From positions 3,380,764 to 3,444,763 of the forward strand of contig NC_053133.1 in assembly GCF_010015445.1 (NCBI RefSeq): a stretch of 64,000 nucleotides of DNA, written 5' to 3'. Shown here piece by piece: positions 58,635 through 64,000 of this stretch. The translations under genes and the position numbers were made by a program. The notes beneath the pieces were generated by a model. That model was not told the DNA's origin. It searched no databases and was given only the letters and a program-made list of their open reading frames with translations. The first letter of the stretch is position 1. Every line of letters starts with the position of its first letter. Source of the stretch: Perca fluviatilis. Its lineage: Eukaryota; Chordata; Actinopteri; Perciformes; Percidae.

Positions 58635-59611
58635 AGTGCTCATATTATGCTTTTTGGCTTTTTCCCTTTCCTTTAGTGTTATATATCTTCTTTTGTGCAC
58701 ATTATAGGTTTACAAAGTGAAAAAGCCCAAAGTCCCCCCCAAAGGGACTTACCATCTCCAACAGAAAACACTGTTCACCAACTGCTCCAAACAGCTCTAT
58801 TGTAGTCCAGCCTTTACTTCAGAGACAAACGTGGTCACTTTGGAACACACGTTATAATGCTCACCTAGCTGCTAGCATGGCACGCCCTCATACTCTGCTT
58901 CTGACTGGCTAGTAGTCCTTACCTAGGTACTGTCAGGGCACGCCCTCATACTCTGCTTCTGACTGGCTAGTAGTCCTTACCTAGCTACTGTCAGGGCACG
59001 CCCTCATACTCTGCCTCTGACTGGCTAGTAGTCCTTACCTAGCTACTGTCAGGGCACGCCCTCATACTCTGCTTCTGACTGGCTAGTAGTCCTTACCTAG
59101 GTACTGTCAGGGCACGCCCTCATACTCTGCTTCTGACTGGCTAGTAGTCCTTACCTAGGTACTGTCAGGGCACACCCTCATACTCTGCTTCTGACTGGCT
59201 AGTAGTCCTTACCTAGGTACTGTCAGGGCACGCCCTCATACTCTGCATCTGACTGGCTAGTAGTCCTTACCTAGCTACTGTCAGGGCACACCCTCATACT
59301 CTGCATCTGACTGGCTAGTAGTCCTTACCTAGCTACTGTCAAGGCATGCCCTCATACTCTGTTTCTGACTGGCTAGTAGTCCTTACCTAGGTACTGAGCA
59401 TGTGCGACTCCCAACAAAGATGGAACAGAAGTGAGATGCCTCACTCTGTAGCTAAAACAGAGAGCTCAACACACAGGGTGAAAAGAGGAGCTGCAGCTAC
59501 TTGCAGTACAACAAAAATATGGTGCTTTTTTTTATTAAACCATGTAAACCTATTCTGATATAACCTGTAAATTACAATTATGAACCTGAAAATGAGGATA
59601 ATATGAGCACT
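58635..59611. mobile_element. TTAA-type TIR element with 58-bp minisatellite, copy 2
   Basis: It starts AGTGCTCATATTATGC and ends ATAATATGAGCACT, followed by TTAA; the left flank is TTAT. Nine units (core CTGACTGGCTAGTAGTCCTT) at about 58880-59395. It is collinear with 24337-25287. Confidence 0.9.
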
Positions 59612-60396
59612 TTAAATAGTTTCTGGACAACAATGGCGCTCTATGGCACAGAGGACTGAGATATATCAGGCTTTGAATACACACACACACACACACACAA
59701 CACTTGTCAGTAGGTACGACCATTGTTGGTTTGGGTCTGCACATGGGATTTGTTTGCTATAAGAAAAACAGAATATAAGAATTTTATATGTCCTTGCAAT
59801 CAAATGTGTGTGCAAAGTTGAGGTTCTGTACTGAGGGTGGAGCAAAGAGAAAAGTATCCAGAATGGAACAAGTTCCTTCCCTGGGAAAATGAATATGCTC
59901 CAAAAAATGCCATTAGATTGAAATCCTTCTCTTGTGTAAGTAATAGGAGGAAAGGCCAGGGGCTTCACAATATCAGTGACTATGAATAACCACATCCGAT
60001 TTCAACGCAATCGGTCCTGTAGCTGCTCTGAACTGTTGGGGAGGAGTGGAGGAGTTGTCTTACTTGCAGCAAAGAAAATGTTGCTCCAGTCAGTCTCTTG
60101 GACACAAAAAAACATGGGAATATAGGGTACAGGTTGAAAACTAACCAATGTTACCCTATAAGGTCAGTGTTAGGACCGGAAACACCAACCCCATCTTCAA
60201 AGAATTAGCTCTGACAAAGACCGCCTAATGTCTTCTGTTAAAAGTTGCTCCAAAGAGACACACAAAACAAACCAGCCGACCGTTTTATTTATCCAGGGTA
60301 GGTACCTTGAGCTTGACTACTGTTAATAAGCTTTGCCAATGCCGCTCACACACACACACACACACACACCCACACACACAAACACACACACACACA
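59612..60396. other. Spacer with short (CA)n tracts
   Basis: (CA)n at 59679-59700 and 60349-60399. A segment at 60247-60345 is repeated at 63389-63480. No f3 exon recognised on the minus strand. Confidence 0.45.
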
Positions 60397-62172
60397 CACC
60401 ACTAAGGTCTATATAAAAGAGACTTCAGATACAGTATTAGGGGACCACTAAGGTCTATATAAAAGAGACATCAGATCCAGTATTAGGGGACCACTAAGGT
60501 CTATATAAAAGAGACTTCAGATACAGTATTAGGGGACCACTAAGGTCTATATAAAAGAGACATCAGATCCAGTATTAGGGGACCACTAAGGTCTATATAA
60601 AAGAGACTTCAGATACAGTATTAGGGGACCACTAAGGTCTATATAAAAAGAGACTTCAGATACAGTATTAGGGGACCACTAAGGTCTATATAAAAGAGAC
60701 TTCAGATACAGCATTAGGGGACCACTAAGGTCTATATAAAAGAGACTTCAGATACAGTATTAGGGGACCACTAAGGTCTATATAAAAGAGACTTCAGATA
60801 CAGTATTAGGGGACCACTAAGGTCTATATAAAAGAGACTTCAGATACAGTATTAGGGACCACTAAGGTCTATATAAAAGAGACTTCAGATACAGTATTAG
60901 GGGACCACTAAGGTCTATATAAAAGAGACTTCAGATACAGTATTAGGGGACCACTAAGGTCTATATAAAAGAGACTTCAGATACAGTATTAGGGGACCAC
61001 TAAGGTCTATATAAAAGAGACTTCAGATACAGTATTAGGGGACCACTAAGGTTTATATAAAAGAGACTTCAGATACAGTATTAGGGGACCACTAAGGTCT
61101 ATATAAAAGAGACTTCAGATACAGTATTAGGGGACCACTAAGGTTTATATAAAAGAGTTTCAGATACAGTATTAGGGGACCACTAAGGTCTATATAAAAG
61201 AGACTTCAGATACAGTATTAGGGGACCACTAAGGTCTATATAAAAGAGACTTCAGATACAGTATTAGGGGACCACTAAGGTCTATATAAAAGAGACTTCA
61301 GATTCAGTATTAGGGGACCACTAAGGCCTATATAAAAGAGACTTCAGATACAGTATTAGTGGACCACTAAGGTCTATATAAAAGAGACTTCAGATACAGT
61401 ATTAGGGGACCACTAAGGCCTATATAAAAGAGACTTCAGATACAGTATTAGTGGACCACTAAGGTCTATTTAAAAAGAGACTTCAGATACAGTATTAGGG
61501 GACCACTAAGGTCTATTATATAAAAGAGACTTCAGATACAGTATTAGGGGACCACTAAGGTTATATCAAATAAGAGACTTCAGATACAGTATTAGGGGAC
61601 CACTAAGGTCTATATAAAAGAGACTTCAGATACAGTATTAGGGGACCACTAAGGCCTATATAAAAGAGACTTCAGATACAGTATTAGGGGACCACTAAGG
61701 TCTATATAGAAGAGACTTCAGATACAGTATTAGGGGCCACTAAGGTCTATATAAAAGAGACTTCAGATACAGTATTAGGGGACCACTAAGGTCTATATAA
61801 AAGAGACTTCAGATACAGTATTAGTGGACCACTAAGGTCTATTTAAAAGAGACTTCAGATACAGTATTAGGGGACCACTAAGGTCTATATAAAAGAGACT
61901 TCAGATACAGTATTAGGGGACCACTAAGGTCTTTATAAAACAGACTTCAGATACAGTATTAGGGGACCACTAAGGTCTTTATAAAACAGACTTCAGATAC
62001 AATATTAGGGGACCACTAAGGTCTTTATAAAAGAGACTTCAGATACAGTATTAGGGGACCACTAAGGTCTATATAAAAGAGACTTCAGATACAGTATTAG
62101 GGGACCACTAAGGTCTTTATAAAACAGACTTCAGATACAGTATTAGGGGACCACTAAGGTCTATATAAAAGC
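60397..62172. repeat. 46-bp minisatellite, about 38 units
   Basis: The unit is CCACTAAGGTCTATATAAAA followed by GAGACTTCAGATACAGTATT and AGGGGA, with few variants (CTTTATAAAACAG, GGCCTATATAA). Nearly every unit contains TATATAAAAG, a TATA-box consensus. The right flank GCATCCAAAGAGCACCATGT, CATGGGACTTTTAA looks like the end of a TTAA-type TIR element whose left half is missing. Confidence 0.95.
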
Positions 62173-62646
62173 ATCCAAAGAGCACCATGTCATGGGACTT
62201 TTAAAATGTAAGTGTCATTCTTTTTTTAGTGGTGCCTTTTATATTCAATTTAATGTTTAATTTGTCCAAGAACATTGCTGGAAAAGATTTCCTTTCAATT
62301 GTTTTCATTTTTACGGGGGCAGGCAGAATACTAAAAAGCAACTGAAATGCAAAACTTAGTAGCCTTTAATATCTGTTTATTCATGAATATATTTATCGCG
62401 ATATTCAACAACGTTATCGCATATTTTCCTCATATCGTGCAGCCCTTATACACGTCGTTTAGACACACGTTCAGGCAGGTCAGCAATGGACAGTAGCTGA
62501 TTTAACTGGCACACACACAGACACACACAAACACACACACACACACACAACACACAACGCACATTTTCTATAATCCAAACAAAGAGATGTGAGTCACAGC
62601 TTCATCCCAACTTCCCATCATCCTCTGAGAGATGCGTTGGGGGGGG

Positions 62647-62684
<38 letters not shown>

Positions 62685-62900
62685 CAGGAATACGCCACAG
62701 AGATAGAATTGCGCATTGCTTTCACAAGAGGGTGCTGTTTGATTTCCGAAAAAGAATCTCAGTCTTTTTTTAAGAAATCCCAACCGACGCGCCTGGTGCT
62801 GAGAGGAGGAAGCAAGTATGCCTCATCGATCCGTCCGTCTCGGGGCAAAGATGGAAATCTAATCTCCTAATCTGCTGCCTGACCATCCATCACATGACCT
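62173..62900. other. Spacer with (CA)n/(GT)n tracts
   Basis: A CGCGATATTCAACAACGTTA piece at 62397-62450 matches the inner part of the hAT MITE at 25537-25939 in reverse. (CA)n occurs at 62510-62550 and (GT)n at 62648-62682. The frame across 62589-62870 is not convincing as a gene. Confidence 0.5.
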
Positions 62901-63104
62901 CCGTTAGTCTGACATCAGTAACTTAGTTATATCTTCAAACCAATGTGATGTTGAGCCTCAGCTCACGCCTAATGGCAGGCTTGTTAAAGGGACTGAGCAC
63001 TCTGATCTCTTAAGCAAAAAGATTTCATGGGGAGCAGAGATCTTCAACAGGGGGTTCGGGACCCCAAGGGCCAGAGAACTTAATGGACATGTTTTTGATG
63101 GTGG

Positions 63105-63230
63105 GGGAAACCAGAGCACCCGGAGGAAACCCATGCAGACATGGGGAGAAGATGCAAACTCCACACAGATTCAAACCCGGAACCTTCTTGCTGTGAAGCC
63201 ACAGTGCTATCCACTGGACGCAAAAAAGGT
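63105..63230. repeat. Retroposon tail fragment
   Basis: CCCGGAGGAAACCCATGCAG, TGCAAACTCCACACAGATTC and CTTCTTGCTGTGAAGCCACA match a segment common to fish LINE/SINE tails. Confidence 0.6.
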
Positions 63231-64000
63231 ATAAAGGCTTTAGGCCTTAGGTGGGCCAAACTTTATTGGGATCCTAAATTGATATGCGGACCAGATCAAA
63301 GTCTGCGAGGGTCTGGATTTGGCCCGCGGGGCTTGAGTTTGACACGTGGTCTAGAGCCAGCTGAACACCACTATGATCCTGTTCATATACTCCAAAGAGA
63401 CACACAAAACAAACCAGCCGACCGTTTTATTTATCCAGGGCAGGTACCTTGAGCTTGACTGCTGTTAATAAGCTTGGCACTGCCTCACACATGCACAGAC
63501 ACACACACACACACTACAATACCAAAAATCCAACTCTATCAGCTATCAGCTTGTTTCCAGCATTTTCGCACAATTTGCATTTAAATTCCATTAAGATGCA
63601 CAAAGTCAAAGCTAACTTCAGTGTTTTCCTAAGTAATGAATGTGCATGTTTTTTCATCCACTGCTCAGTTTAACTTTAAAATGACATCCCTGGTGTGCGA
63701 GAAGCGCTCAAAACATAAGGATTTTAACCGCCTTCTTGGTTTCATGCAAATATCTCGCACTTAAATTCTGACTCGTGTGGAAGTTCCTTTAGTAATAAAA
63801 TAAACAGCACCAAAACTATGGAGTTTCAGCACTTTAATATTGCTGTGTCATAGAAGTACCTGGCAAACAGCCGGTGTGTCATTACTTGGTATTTACACAG
63901 GTTTTTACTTGTATGTCTTATGTCGGGACAGTTTGTACACTCAGGGAGGGCGTAACTGAATAACTTCCCCTTCCAGTTTTCCTGTTTGCAGCCTCTATGA
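63231..64000. other. End of window, no recognised gene
   Basis: It holds the second copy of the 60247-60345 segment (63389-63480) and a short (CA)n. No exon was recognised on either strand. Confidence 0.4.

Noticed and set aside
60001..60110. Minus-strand ACTGACTGGAGCAACATTTT followed by GTAAG as a possible f3 exon
   Set aside because: The short peptide TDWSNIFFAA does not fit any tissue-factor segment I know, and no acceptor is convincing.
62589..62870. 93-codon plus frame
   Set aside because: Includes a (GT)n tract, no domain recognised, no matching splice or promoter context.

Overview
The window is vertebrate nuclear DNA, almost certainly from a teleost fish. The genes are split into small exons with GT/AG splice sites. 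Introns and spacers are packed with TIR elements flanked by TTAA or 8-bp target duplications, LINE fragments, and long (CA)n, (TATG)n, (CAGA)n and (GATA)n tracts. No prokaryotic feature is present. The species cannot be fixed by eye.

Three protein genes can be supported. (1) A minus-strand AGL (glycogen debranching enzyme) homologue: its first 11 coding exons lie between 19038 and 1783 and join into 524 in-frame codons, about the first third of the protein. The remaining exons must lie left of the window. (2) A complete plus-strand abcd3 (PMP70, peroxisomal half-ABC transporter): 23 coding exons between 21292 and 51131 join into 658 codons plus stop, with every ABC motif present. (3) The last coding exon (57913 to 57768, minus) of a single-pass membrane protein. 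Its tail, and its convergent position just downstream of abcd3, point to f3 (tissue factor); its other exons are not recognised here. AGL and abcd3 start head to head about 2.25 kb apart, a spacer containing a compact NF-Y/ZNF143-like promoter motif 75-95 bp before the abcd3 ATG.

Layout: 1-1.7 kb, inverted minisatellite and AT-rich spacer; 1.8-19 kb, AGL exons and TE-rich introns, including a multi-level TE nest at 10.3-13.6 kb; 19-21.3 kb, divergent promoter region with LINE remnants; 21.3-51.1 kb, abcd3 with nested hAT-type and TTAA-type elements in its introns; 51.1-57.7 kb, spacer of repeats and a minisatellite; 57.8 kb, terminal f3-like exon; 58-64 kb, TTAA element with a 58-bp minisatellite, a 1.8-kb array of 46-bp units each carrying a TATA-box-like sequence, and other repeats.

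Most notable: the AGL copy keeps an open frame and clean splice sites, but its transferase nucleophile motif (normally GVRLDNCHSTP) reads [11 protein letters not shown], losing the Arg, catalytic Asp and His together. Other notable points are microsatellites that abut three AGL splice sites, a repeated pattern of minisatellites growing inside TTAA-flanked elements, a LINE insertion whose unoccupied site survives elsewhere in the window, and a perfect 26-bp hairpin in an abcd3 intron.
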